Below, one piece after another: positions 1-13,400 of a stretch of 64,000 bases of DNA (position 1 is the stretch's first letter; each line of letters starts with the position of its first letter). The DNA comes from Petrosia ficiformis (lineage: Eukaryota > Porifera > Demospongiae > Haplosclerida > Petrosiidae). The translations under genes were made by a program, and so were the position numbers. Where the stretch lies: NCBI GenBank assembly GCA_947044365.1, contig OX345639.1, positions 9,790,218 to 9,854,217 of the forward strand, given 5' to 3'. Under the pieces are notes generated by a model. It did no database searches. It was not told the origin of the DNA and was given only the letters and a program-made list of their open reading frames with translations.

Positions 1-3000
1 AAAATCATTTGACTCTTTGGAACAACAACAAGGAATGTAAATACTGTCTTCTTTTGTTTTCTCTTAAATAATTATTTTCTTTATCTGAAGGACTGTTAGA
101 GGTACTGTACTAGTGTTTCTTCCTGGTATGCCAGAGATCAGAGAAATGGAGGATTTACTATATCAGAATTACACTCGTCTCAAGTAAGACTAAATCAGTT
201 ACTAGAATGATGTTTTATTTAATGTATACAATGTTTCATTTCTAGTCTTACAGCTCTACCTCTTCATTCTTCAATTTCGGGTGAAGATCAATATCGTGTT
301 TTCCTAAAACCAGAGATTGGAAAGAGAAAAGTAACTAACTAAATTATCACTTTTGCAGAGATAATGAAACTTCACAATACAGGTTATTTTAGCTACTAAC
401 ATAGCAGAAAGCTCCATTACTGTGCCTGATATTAAATATGGTAATTTATTTACACTATTATTCGTGTTTATCATTCTATTTTTCATAGTAATAGACTTTT
501 GTCTGGTAAAGGAATTGACTTGTGATGACAGCACTAATTTCCAATGTTTAAAACTAAATTGGGCTTCCAAAGCATCCCTTACACAGAGAAAGGGACGTGC
601 TGGGCGTGTCTCAGATGGAAGATGTTATCGACTCATAACAGAGAATTTCTATATCCGAGAAACTGAGCAGTACAGCAAAGCAGAAATTATGGTAATTTTG
701 TGTGACATCCAACTACAGCAACTTATTATCTCTTTAAAATACATCCATTATAATTATAATAGAGGTGTCCATTGGAGTCTATTGTATTGTATTCTAAAAG
801 ACTGGATATCGGAGAGCCTAGAAAAATTCTTGCATTAGCTATTGAAAAACCTGAGTTGCATGACATTGAGAAAGCTGTACTTAATCTGAAAGAAGTAAGA
901 ATATAATGTGTTGGCTTTATTTAATCTCTTCAAACTGATTTTAGGTTGGAGCTATGACACTAATGAAAGATGGTGTTGTTAATCCTTATGATGGTGACCT
1001 CACATTCTTAGGACAAGTTCTGGCAACATTGCCTGTTGATATAAAGATTGGTAAATTGCTGATCCTGGGTCACGTGTTTGGCTGTCTGGAAGAATGTCTT
1101 GTAATAGGTTAGTTAGTATTAACTGTTCTATAAATAGTAACAGATTGGATTAATAATATGCTATTAATAGCAGCAAATATTTATGTTCTAAAATAGCAAC
1201 AAGTAGTGCTTATATTGTACATTGATAACTAAAATAATACTCATATGATAATAGCAGTGGTGTGGAAACAGTCAGTCATACAGGACATTGACTAATAACT
1301 CTAGTGAATGTCCAGTAAAATTAAAACTAAACTATATACTTTGAGGAGTATGACAAGAGTGCTATAAATGTCTGTCAGTTGACACAACATTTCACAATCC
1401 TGGATATTTCTAATAATAAATGCTTAACACAGGTGCGGCTCTTTCATTGAAGCCAATATTTAGTCAACCTTATCAAGACATATACATGGAATCTTACAAG
1501 TAAGTGTTAATATATAATAGATATCCTCTAATCCTCTTGCCCTTCAGATCTAAAATGTCTTGGGCCAATTATTCATTCAGTGATTGTATTGGAATACTGA
1601 ATGCATATAAAGAATGGCATAGAAAAAAAAGTAATGGTGAATTTCGGAACAGCGAGAAGGTGTGTATACATGTATATATTTGTGTGTTTAAAAGGCCGTC
1701 CATTTATGTAGATAGAGAGGGATTGGTGTAGACGAAATCTCATAAAAAAGAATGTTATCAAAGAGGTTAGGTATATTACTAAATGTTCAAATGTGCTTAC
1801 AAATATATAATTTACAGCTTGGAGAGTTGGTTATTGAATTGTCTATGAGATTAAGAAGTTTCAATATCATTCCAATGAGACAGTTCAGGTAATTACTAGC
1901 AACTATTAATACTAATAAATTATTAATTATTATATAGATATCATGAGAGTGATGAACAGGACATGCTACTACTAAAGTTAGTGATAGCTGGAGCATTTTA
2001 TCCCAACTACTTTCGTTGGGGTGTGTCTGATGAAGAGTTGGCTAACAAAGATATGTCTGGTCATGATCCAGCAACAACTGTAATGGTATGTATGAAGGGG
2101 TGTGATTAACAAAATCACCTAGTTGTATATAATATATAATATATATGTATTATAATAGACAACGAACAATCTATAATCATATAACACATGTTATTACTCA
2201 GCTTTCAGGCCTTCCTCAACATTCTGAGAGATATGCTGATGAAATAGCTATTCTGTTTGATGATTGTGGTCAAGGGAAATATCTTCATTTTGAGCAGTCA
2301 AGGTATTATTATGTGTTCAATACCACATTTAGTAATGTCTGTTCATTTAGAGTTTATTTGGAGTTTGAACGCCCTCGAGGAACCTGCACTCGTGGAGAAG
2401 ATCCAGGGAAGTCACATTCTGTTCTCGATGCTGTGTACATTGCTTTAAAGAAAAGGTCTCTGACTGCATTAATGACATTTTAATTGAATCATTTTAAATA
2501 CAGACACATAAGGAATCCTCTTTTCATTGAGATTGATGAAGAAGGTGGCAACTCTCTCATGGGTCACTCCGAAGCTCTGAGAAGTAGAGATCCGGAGCAT
2601 CTTCTTCCGGTAGATATAATTGAGACTTGTATAAATTTGTTACTAAATGTATATATGACTTACTTGATAACTTTTGAATTTTTTCAAAAACTTGCAGAGA
2701 TTCTTCCTATTCCTGTAATATATTTCTGATGTAATGTCCCATTTGATTAAATTGCCTGGTGGCGTCATAATAGTAGTTTGCTAGTCTTACTTTAAATGAT
2801 ATTGTGGCAGAGGTTTCACAATTTTTTTCATACTCCCTCTGTTTTTTTTTATACTCAGTTGTTTTGTAGACTTTGGTGGTTTTGTATTCACATTAATTAT
2901 TGTTATCTCATAGGCTAGACTTCCCAAACAAGGTTTTCATCCCATCATGATAACAGAGGTACAGTAATTAGTATTTGTTTCATTGTGACCAATATTTGCA

Positions 3001-5305
3001 GCTATAAATTTCAGTATATACAACATAATCACTAATATGTACTCATACATTTGTATGCACAAACGTGTATATTAAATGTATGTATAACCTAGATTATTAA
3101 TCCTGGACACTTCTGGGTTCAGTATTTTGATGAATCTAGTCAATTGTATCTGTTAAAGTTGATGGAGTCGATACAAAAGATAAAACTCTGTCTTTTGAGT
3201 GAAAGATATTCTGTGAATGAAATGAAAGGTAAATTCTGTTTAGCTCTATTCTCTGGAGATAGGATGTACTATCGAGGTTATATAAAATCTGTATCTAAGG
3301 ATAACCTAGCTCAGGTGAGTGTCATGTGATCTTGCAATTTATTGATTGTCATTGCTGTTAATTGTAGCCTAGCAATCATATGATTGTCATGTGATTATTA
3401 ATTACATTCAGGTGGTCTTTGTTGATTATGGAAATGAAGAGATAGTACCCGTGGATTTTGTATGTCAACTTCCTGCACATCTGAGGCTTCTTCCAATACA
3501 GGTATGTATGTTTGTGTTGACACAGAGAAGCATTTTATTTTATTATTAATAGGCATTTGAGTGTTTTCTTGCTGGTGTTAAGCCATCATTCACATCAGGA
3601 CTAGAGGGACGATGGACAACTGAAGCAACTCTGAAATTTGGAGATATTGTCATGGGAAAACAACTACTTCTTAGTGTAAGTCAAAGTTCTATTAGTGTCT
3701 CTATTTATCTATATCTTTCTATCTATCTAACAGGTATATTCTGAGGTTAACAATACCCTTCGTATTGATCTGTGGGACACAACAGATCCTAAGATTGATG
3801 TACATATTAATAAATATCTTATTGATAAAGGAATAGCATTGTTTTATGAAGAGAATCTTCAATCAAAGGTCAGATAAATGATATGTAGATTCTAATTTTA
3901 TTGTAATATTAAATTAGATTGCTCATGAAAAGTTGGAGAAGTTTGTAGCTCCTGAGTTAAAACCCAGTGATATCCAAGGTCATAACATCTCTGTTGAATG
4001 GAATCCTCAGAGAATACCCAAATCCTCCAGAACAAAGAGATATTGTTTAAAAGGTCCCAATAATCCTTTTGAAGTTGATTTCTATGCTATGACTCGAGGT
4101 GGTGGATTAAGAGCCACAAGAATAGACAGACAATCTGTTAATTGTATCGTTGTGGACAGTGAACCACAGGACACTCATGAGAGGATGATGGTTGCTGCTC
4201 ATGTTGCTATTAATAGTGCTGGTAATACTGTACTAGCTAGAGACACAACACTATTACCAAATATACATGGATTAGCTCATTTGGTATGTCTTGTGTTTGC
4301 ACCTACTGTGGAAATGAGGTGAGGCTATGAGACAAACAAATCAACTTATAGATAGATGGATAAAAATGTATCAATTTCTCTCTTTAGGACTGATGAATTG
4401 AAACGTCAGTATACTGGTGCACTATGTGGATTAGGTTTCAATCCCAATACTGGAATGAGTCTATTTCCTGATCATGATATTGAGTTAGTGTTTGACACCT
4501 TAATCACTCAAGAAGATCTTGATCATGTTAGTATACTATAAAAATTGTATCAGTTGTCCTGTCATTTGCCATATAATCATCTACATATTATATGTGTATC
4601 TGTTTATCATGAATGTATTTTATGTTGCCCTGGTAACAGGTAAATACTGTACGTCTGGCTATTAATATAACTGTTGGAAGTGATGATATTATTTCTGAAT
4701 GGGGTAAGCAAGCAGTTAAAAAGATACAAAGAAAGGCTCGAGAACAGATAATGAAGTGAGTTCCAGTACCACTCTAAACAATTGAATTAAATAATATTTC
4801 TTAGCCTGATTCTCAAGTCTAGAGATGATGTAATTCCAATACATTCTGTACATGTTGGTTGGAATCAAATTTCTCCTGTGGATGTTGTACCACACCAGTA
4901 TCCTCAGGCTGAACAAGATGGCCCACCTCTTCTTGCATTGCTGAATGGAGTAGCTATATCAGGAGAGGTGATTACAGCATCTAGACCAGCTGAACGTCTT
5001 CTGCTATTAAGGCAATTAGAGGAATTAAAAACAAAAGCTTCAAAGTCAGTGACATTACAACATTGAGTTAGTAATTGATTAGTAATCATTATCACAGATC
5101 AGAAGAATATCAATATCTATTTTGTAACTTGTGTCATGTGAACTTAGCTTCTCCTCATGAACTAATGCTTCATTTGGATAGTAAGACACATGAACTACTA
5201 GAGAAACAACTAAGAGAAGAACTGGAAACTCCAATGCCCACAATCCCAACTCCAATGTCTCCTCTTACACCATCAATATGGAATAGAATGCATGAACTAT
5301 CGTGA
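1..5305 (+). CDS. TDRD9: TDRD9 / spindle-E-like DExH RNA helicase with Tudor domain (3' part)
   Basis: The gene enters from the left edge; the first exon in view ends at 36 and the next is 91-183. The translation contains the second RecA lobe (VLVFLPG at about 110, ATNIAESS with the motif V residues near 395-415, and motif VI QRKGRAGR near 583-606), then the winged-helix/HA2 region typical of DEAH helicases (roughly 840-2100). A Tudor domain follows (3213-3640; FSGDRMYYRG then VFVDYGNEE), and a C-terminal zinc-finger-like stretch with CNLC and two later His (5118-5200). This order matches TDRD9/spindle-E, which acts in germ granules in piRNA-guided transposon silencing. The stop is TGA at 5303-5305. 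The ATP-binding N-terminal lobe lies outside the window. Introns are numerous and short, so individual exon ends beyond those given are approximate. Identification is confident from domain order; a paralog such as TDRD12 is less likely because its Tudor arrangement differs. Confidence 0.88.
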
Positions 5306-5530
5306 CTCATTCCTATGTTAACAAACTCATTCCAATTACAGTGTTGTTTATTCTTTCCAGTTATATCAGGACTCATTCCTGTTAATTGTCTCATTCCAAT
5401 TACATTATATCATTTATTCTCATTTATTCTTTCCAGTTATATCAGGACTCATTCTTATGTTAAGTGTTATTCCTATTACACTATAATTTTATTCTTTCTA
5501 GGACTCGTTCCTATGTTAACAGTGTCATTC
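5300..5530. repeat. Imperfect tandem repeat, unit about 75 bp, in the TDRD9 3' flank
   Basis: Three diverged copies of a unit containing 'gactcattcctatgttaa' followed by 'ctcattccaattaca' and 'tattctttccagttatatca' follow the TDRD9 stop codon. The first copy starts at the stop itself, so the repeat probably lies in the 3' UTR. No long reading frame is shared between copies. Confidence 0.7.
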
Positions 5531-5610
5531 CTTATTTTCCAATAATAATTATAAATGTACAACATAGACAATACACATACATCACACACATTATCTCCTA
5601 TTTAGTGACA

Positions 5611-7254
5611 TCATATTACATCACTATTTTCTTCCTGCAATCTTGAGTAGGTTTTCAGAGTTTGAAGATTTGTAGATACAGTAATCATTTTGTCTACTGT
5701 ACTGTCAAACTGGAAATATTCATGCGACCACTTGGGACAGAAGAGAGCAGCCATGATAAGATTAGCAATAAAATTCATGGCAATTCCAAAATCTAGTAAG
5801 ATGAGTCCTCGTGTCACTGGATTTATGAAAGTTACTATGAAAACCAGTAGAGGTAGATACCAAAACCAGATTGTGAACAGAACAGCAAGGATTTTGTAAA
5901 GACGAAGTTTTGAAAATGTTTCCTCTTGACGATATATGTGAAATATTTGGTACCACACATAGAACAGAAGAATACTACGAACAGCCAAATAGAGGCCACC
6001 TGCCCAAGTTTGCAATGGATCGTTAGTTTCCCAAGGCCAGTACTCCAAGTATACCTAAATATGATGAAAATATATGCTATTGTTGGGACATAGACTGTAT
6101 GTACTATATCATATGTAGCAATATTGGGAATATCAATAATGATTCTGCTCTATACATCAAATTCTATTGATGCAGAATATCATAGACAAAGCTTTGTTAA
6201 AATCACACATACTTACCACTTCCCAGATATAGTATATTCCTGATATTATAACATAGATCACAAAGATTGGAAATGATGCATACTTCCATTTAATTGATCT
6301 TCTTGTCACTTGCCAACCTCCAGAAATCAGAATCAATACGAGAATTAAAAACCAATCACCAATGAGGTTGAATGCATCCTTTAAATAGAAGAATGCAATC
6401 ACACCCACACCATTAGTAGCATATACCGAAAAATGTATCAAACCACTTAAAATGTTAAGCGCTTCGAAAATCAATGCTGCAGAGAACATCCAAACTAGTT
6501 TGTGGGATTTGAATTGCTTTCCATTACACAATTTAGAGTTCATTATTAGGTGAGTAGGAATCAGAAATGCATACAAGAAGCTGAACAATATATACGTGAT
6601 CATAACCCCTTGATAATTAGCAGGAAACTGATAAGTAATTGGGTCAAGATGAGAGTCATCAGGGTCGCTATTAACAATAGAGAAACTATAACTAAAGTCA
6701 AAATGTTGAGTATAATCCCAGTCGCAAGGCTCCACAGAACGGTTTCGTCCACAGTACATGAGAAAAACATACCAGTATTCTGTGTTTGAAACACTTTCTA
6801 CATAACCAAATTGACTATATTTAGGTGGTTTTGGTTGGGATGGCTGATTCTCACATGTAGGCCTACCAAATCCACATGGTACTGTTCGATAATAATCAGA
6901 CGAATGCTCACAAGATGAACCAAATATTGGTACTAATGTGTTATTACATCTATAATTACTAATTTCATGCTTTGGTTTCTCAACGGCATTTATTGTTTCT
7001 TTCCATTTACTACTCGGAGCAAAGAGGATGATCATATTTGAATAGGGATTAGAGTACGTAATCCTTGATGCGTTTCCATACATGTACACAGTAGACCCTT
7101 TGTTAACACCAAACTTTCCTAAGTATTTCACAAAGTTTTTCCAATCAGTGTGATCCTTATTAATATCATTGTATTTGAATATTCCAGAAATATGGAGGCT
7201 CTGTGAGGATAACATAAATGAGAAGAAGAATAGAACACGCAGAGAAGGATACAT
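5611..7254 (-). CDS. Seven-transmembrane receptor of the GPR180/TMEM145 (GOLD-7TM) family
   Basis: Two coding exons, 7254-6217 and 6054-5611, join in phase 0 (GTAAGT donor, TTTAG acceptor) to give 493 residues. An N-terminal signal peptide (MYPSLRVLFFF) is followed by a Cys-containing extracellular region of about 200 residues that fits the GOLD-type luminal domain. Seven hydrophobic segments follow, ending with the family-like sequence FCPKWSHEYFQF. GPR180 and TMEM145 are membrane proteins of the GOST group, linked to trafficking and TGF-beta-type signalling in vertebrates; the sponge role is unknown. An in-frame ATG 13 codons upstream (7293) is possible, but the chosen start puts the signal peptide at the N-terminus. 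The gene is head to head with the GPCR-PIPK gene, with 97 bp between start codons. Confidence 0.82.
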
Positions 7255-7351
7255 GATTATGTAATAGCTTGGGCGTTGAATATTGATAATCATGTGATTT
7301 CTAGAAGCCACTCCTTCAGAGCTATAGAGCTAGTGTTGCGAAGACAGAAGA

Positions 7352-10298
7352 ATGATATCTTCAAATATCAGTTGTGGTGGTGGTGATGATTTATGTACTG
7401 ACACTGTTTTGTTTTGTAAAGAATTTGATCACTTACCCACAGTTTACTTCAGTTTTAGTATAGTGTCATTTATATGCTGTATAGTAGTGTTTCTGACCTT
7501 TGGGCTTTTTCGAAGACTATCTGGATTTTCATCTAATATTTTTCTGTACAGGTGAGTGAACTACTGAATCAAACCATTTAGAGCATTTGTCTACTAAATC
7601 AAACCATCAAATTTATTACTTACCTTTGGTTTTTTTCCAATACAGAACTTCACTTGATTTTCTAATTGCTATTGGTCACATTGTGTCTTATTTCTCTCGT
7701 CTCCACGAAGAAAAGATAGGATGTGGAGTTTTGGGTGTACTATTTGAGTTTGCTCTGTTTGGTACTAATCTTTGGTATTCAGTATTGGCTTATGATCTTA
7801 TTAAAGCTATCAGAAATCCATTTGGGTGAGTATCATCATTTCTTTATCAAAGTAGATCTATTAGTAATATAAATGTTTCTCCCTTTACGATTTGAAATAT
7901 CTTTCAGTATCATTATTATGAGAATAAAGCAAACATTTTCTAAAGTACTTATATAATTATTAATTATAACTGAATTATAATACATAACATGATAACGGTA
8001 ATATTTGCTCTTGTAGATCTCGAGGAGGTTCTGTATGGCGTTTTCATGTGGTAGTATGGTTATTATCTCTATCAGCTGTCATTTTCTTACTGATTTCTAT
8101 TTCTTCTAGTGTAGGACCAGGTAAAGATGACATGTTATCATTATAATTTCACAACTTGTGTAATCACATCTATAACACAGTATTTCCTTATATGGTAGAA
8201 ATATATGATAGTATATAATGAAGTAATTTAGTATACATAACCTATCACACTTTCTTGAGTGATTAGCCCTTACCAAGTATAGAGTGAATGATTGTTTGTG
8301 TTATATCATAAATATTCATCTATTTTTCCATCAATCTATATTTTTATATATGCAGGTATATCCATGTTTTATTTGTGTTGGATATCAGTTGATACAACTA
8401 TTGGCAAGTTTGCAGGATGGTCATTAGTTCTCTACTATCTTCCTCACTTGTTATTGTGGTTATTTTCTTTCTTTGTCAATATTGTCGCTTTATGGACAAT
8501 ATTTAATCGTTTTCCAGCAAGCAGTGAAACCAGACGTCATGTGTTGAAACAAAACACAGTATATGTACTAATCCTTGGCTTTGAAACTATTATAATATTT
8601 CCACTTTGGATTGCTCAATTGATCATTTCAAGAAACGGGTTTTGCTTCTTTGATACAGGTAGCTTAGTAATAGCTTTTATATTTGCAGTTATTCATAGCC
8701 TACGAGGTACTATAGATCTTTTAGTTTGGTGGCTTACATTTTCAATAGGACCAAAGGATTTCAAACACCTTTACATGAGACTAAAGGCTTGGCGTCGTGC
8801 CAGTTTGTACCTACCTCAAAATACACTTAACACACCTTTGGTCAGAATGGATGATGGTGAAGGAGTCAACAAAATACTTCGGAGAGATGTCATGTATTGT
8901 ATTAACTATGGCATCCTAGATGCTGTGAGGTTAAATGCTGAAGAAGAGAGTCAGCGTACAAAACTTGGCTCTGTTCGTGATTCTTTTATGGCTCATGTAA
9001 TGGTTAAATGGGGAGAAGACAACTACCAACAAGAAACGCAGCAACTATATTCAGACCCTTTATACCAAGAAGTGCACAAAAGACGAATACCTTTTCAGCC
9101 TTCAAACAACTTGCGAGATTTTGCCTTTATTGATGTTGAGCCAACAGTGTTTGGTATGTTGCGTAATTCATACGGAATCAGTCCTCAACTGTATCAGCAT
9201 TCTTTTCGTATTAAAGATGAACAAGATGTTGAGAGCTCAGGAATGTTGGAAAAATTCACAGAGGGCAAAAGTGGTAGTTTCTTTTACTTCACAAGAGATT
9301 TTCGTTTCATTATTAAAACAGTAACTTCTAAAGAAGAAGCGTTCTTACAAAAAATAGCTTACAAGTATTACAATTACATGCATAATAATCCAGATAGTGT
9401 TATTGTTAGACTGTATGGTCTACATAAGGTACGATTAGCTCGTGAGCAACATTATATATCAGTGGTAGTGATGGACAATATATTCTATAGTGATGAAAAA
9501 ATCAAGATTCACGAAAGATACGATCTCAAGGGATCTACAGTTGGACGAAAAGTCTTAAAAGGTAATGAAAGTTTACAACAAAAGTTTAAAAAGACTTTGA
9601 AAGATCTCGACTTGACTTCACGTGTGATTATTGGTAGTGAGGCTAAAGCCCAACTTATGGAACAGCTAAAAGCTGACGTTGATTTTCTCAGTAGTCTGCA
9701 AATAATGGATTACAGCATGTTATTAGGAATTCATCATCATACTAAGGATGGATCAATACATCAACGATCAATGCCTATTGAAGTAGATGGAGGAGATGAG
9801 TTTACATTTGTTAATGTTGGACAGCAAACATCTTACAATGGACTAGACTCTACCACTAGCTCACCTTCTAGTACTCTTGCAAGAGGCCAGGCTTTAGCTC
9901 AAAGGCGACGTACTGGCAGTTCCGTATTTAATGATGACCCACTTAGTAGTTTAAATCTTGAAGATGATAGCTCAGAGGAACGTACGCCTTATATTCCCTG
10001 GTTTCGGAGGGACTATGGTGGGTTGAAAAGTCAATCCCTTCACCATCCTCTTAACTCTGAGATTCATAATGAGTCTATGAGTTTCTCTGTTCCTGAAGGA
10101 GTTGATATTCACACTATTCCTTGTGACACCTACTATTTTGGTATAGTTGACATTCTTCAGTTATATAACTTCAGCAAAAAGATAGAACATTTTACAAAAA
10201 CAAAAGTTCTTAAGAAAGACAAAAATGGTATATCTGCTGTAGATGAAAAGACGTATGCAACAAGGTTCTTGGAGGCTATGGACAGAATATTAGAGTGA
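7352..10298 (+). CDS. GPCR-PIPK: seven-transmembrane receptor fused to a phosphatidylinositol-phosphate kinase
   Basis: Four exons (7352-7551, 7646-7825, 8017-8120, 8356-10298) join in frame to 808 residues. Residues about 25-310 hold seven hydrophobic segments resembling class E (cAMP-receptor-like)/adhesion-type GPCRs. After a linker of about 60 residues comes a complete PIP-kinase domain. It has a Gly/Ser-rich loop (GKSGSFFY), the ATP lysine in FIIKT (about K482), YDLKGSTVGR (about 550), the catalytic MDYSMLLG (about D613), and near the end YYFGIVD with a Lys-rich specificity region (KKIEHFTKTK). The kinase has an insert of about 110 Ser-rich residues before YYFGIVD. The fusion lies inside one exon: TM4-TM7 and the entire kinase are encoded by exon 4 without interruption, so it is not an annotation join of two genes. 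Known relatives are RpkA of Dictyostelium and the oomycete GPCR-PIPKs, thought to couple receptor activation directly to phosphoinositide synthesis. All catalytic motifs look intact. Confidence 0.93.
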
Positions 10299-10489
10299 TG
10301 AATTGATTCAACAATGCTATATATAATTTATATAAAATATGATTTGTTTAAATTCAGTGTGTGAATTCATTCATTTTATAATTTTTGATAAATTATTACG
10401 CAATGCGCGCTTTGAGATGATGAAATCGCGTATCTATTGTTTCCATGGGACCATGGCTATGCATTTTCCAATGCTGTCATGTAGAAATA

Positions 10490-13400
10490 ATGTCAGAAGA
10501 TGTAACATTACTGTTCCTATTCTTTCTCTTGTGCTGTCTCTTGCAGCAGAGAGTTGATTGTGCAGTTGTGTCACAAAGTAGTATTGCAATGTGTGAAGCT
10601 GGAGACAGTAAAGAACCAACTGCAGAGGGAGGAAAAACATGTGAAAAGAAAATGTTAGTTTCTATGACACTCAAAGGAGGACAGGTAGATATTAGATGAT
10701 TACGTATTACTTAATGTGATACATATTATAATATAGAGAGAGACTGAATCTCTATATGCCAATATTGATAAAGTATATAAAGAAGGTGAGACAGAAATGA
10801 GCAGACTTAAAAAACCATTTAGAATCGAAGTTTCTAAAAGTGATGTAATTACAAGCTACAGAGTCCACTACTTAGGAGTAAGAGTACCTACAATGATAAT
10901 GTATTTAACTAAATATTAATTCTCTTAGTCTGCAAATGGTCGTCCTGCTGAAGTATATTTTAAGAAGAAAAATTGTAAAGATGATTGGCATGCTTCTAGC
11001 AATTCTCTTCCATGTGGTAAACAAAAGGATAGTAATGGTGAACCTGTTTGGGATAGTCAGGTATATACAGATAATTCTACATGTATATATACTCGTGTAT
11101 AAATTATATTATATATAACATATCTGGAAATATAGCTACAGTTACAGGCTCTCTCCGTTAATATAATACACTATTACATAATAATCGTTCATTATGTTGG
11201 AGTTTATAATCTGTTTTGTTTTCAGGGGTTTTGCTGTCAGTGTAATAGTTTCAACAAAAGATATAACGTACGTGGAAATTTCTCTTGCTCTGGTGGATCC
11301 ATTGGAGTGGCTATCAAGAAATACAGATGGGGATCAGCACACTGCATGCAGCATCATGACCTCTGGTTAGTTATATATATGCTTTATAAATGTACTAATA
11401 ACGTTTACCATTATTTTCATGTAGGTACAATGTATATACTATTGATCCACCTATGATGCAATACAATATCACTGTTAAACTCTTTGAGTTCAGTGGTGTC
11501 ATTAAAAATAACAAAGATCAATCAGTAAGGGCAAACTGGACTCTCGTTTCAATGTTCAATCTGAACCCTACCAGAACATTGGGAAGATCAAAGAATGGAA
11601 GAGTAAGTGCTAATTACCCTCATTGCAAAGTGTAGGTACAGTAACCATTATTGATGTGTGTCTATTGTGTGTGTTTGCAAAATGTTTGGAACATTGGAAC
11701 ATTGGTGGCTTGAACGAGCTACTAGCAGGCTTCATTATTATAAATATCGAGTAGCTTCCATTCATTGATGTATTATTTGTTTCATTGCATATAGGTTGTA
11801 TCAGAAATTCAAGGTAATCTGGTTGGAGCACATGGCCCTAATGATTTCTCTTATAAGAATCTTTTAGTTCCTTCTGTTACTCATTGGAAGAATAGTATAT
11901 TACCTATTGAATACACAGTGAGTAAATAATAATAATAACTATGATTATAATTATGTTGTGATTCAATACAGAATGGTCCATCTGATTGGTTATTAGTTGA
12001 TAAGCACAGAGTGGATTTGAGTGGCTCGGTATGTGGTAAAATTGGAGTTACATATTCTGGATTCAGACGTCAACTAGGACGCTGTGAAAGGAAACCAGAA
12101 TCGTAAGGAAAACTTTATGAATCGATACCTCTGTTCTAATTGATTGTGTATTTGTTTAGATGTTTCACTGATCAACCACTTGACTTATGGGAACATGACA
12201 ATGTGAGAACACTTAAAATCATATTTATTACCACTAATATTATAATGATACTGTATAGTCTCTCAGAAAGCAAGATAAGAGTGGACGTTACATGTTAAGT
12301 AATTATGGGCATGTTGACAATTCCTCTCATCCAAATAATGAGTCATTCATTCTCAAACTATTACATGATGATCTTCACAACACATTTGTTACATTCAGAA
12401 TCGATGCTTCTAGTATACTCTTTGTATACAATGTGTAAGTATATAAATTGTTTATGACTGTTGGTTACCAATATCAAATGTAGCGGCAAGGGACGAATAA
12501 TTGATACATATGCAACAAACTTTGAAGCGTTATCTGGTGGTGGAAAGATTGTTGTGGAAATTGAAAACACAGGAGATATCAGCGCAGAATTCTCAGTTAG
12601 CTCATTTTCAATATTAGTTATCATAATTATCAGCCTCCCTACCTTAAGCTTGTAAATAGATTGATTTGACTAACTGTTTAATTCAATTAGGTCTCTGTGC
12701 TAAAATGTGGTACTGGTTTACATACTGTGTCTGCAAAAACTCTGAGTCTAGATCCAGGGAAAAGTGGTGAAGTGTCGTTCAGAGTACAGTCTTACAGGGC
12801 TAAAGGAAGTGATTATGTGTGTGAAAGTAAGTAAGCAGCATGAGTGTAGCGGTTCCAATCATTATACTTTCCCATACAGTTCAATTATATGATTCAGACT
12901 TCAATTTAATTCAAACTGGTACAGTTGACTTCAAGACTAATTCCACTTGTTTTTGTTTTGGATCTTGTGGTTGTACAGTAAGTACATCACTAATTATTTA
13001 TACATACACAAACTATTATATGTTTTTACTCCAATCAGTGTGAAGAAAACGAATCAAAAGATGGTTTGATATGTCCCGAACCTCCTCCAATTAGTGTTAT
13101 AAAAACATCACTGGCTATTAGGATGGGATTCTTAATTTTGGAAGCCATTGGACTACACGGTTTTGTTGGAATTTTCGGAGGAACTTTTATTCTTCTTGGG
13201 TTCATTAAACTTGCTTTTGGAAATATCCTGTTTTGTCGTAAAACTAAAGCTCAGAAATTTGCTGAGGAAATGAAGAAAAATGGCATGGGATCGAAAAAAG
13301 GTATCACCATGACAACCAAAAGTGACCAATCATAATGTGTATGGTACTATTTATTCAGGTCCTCTGTTAGTTCGTTGTTCTGGAGAATGTCGAGGAGCAA

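Noticed and set aside
10445..10489. Upstream in-frame ATG for HAP2 copy 1
   Set aside because: Using it would bury the signal peptide behind 15 residues; the ATG at 10490 begins it directly. The same reasoning applies to 36990 versus 37035 and 60033 versus 60084.
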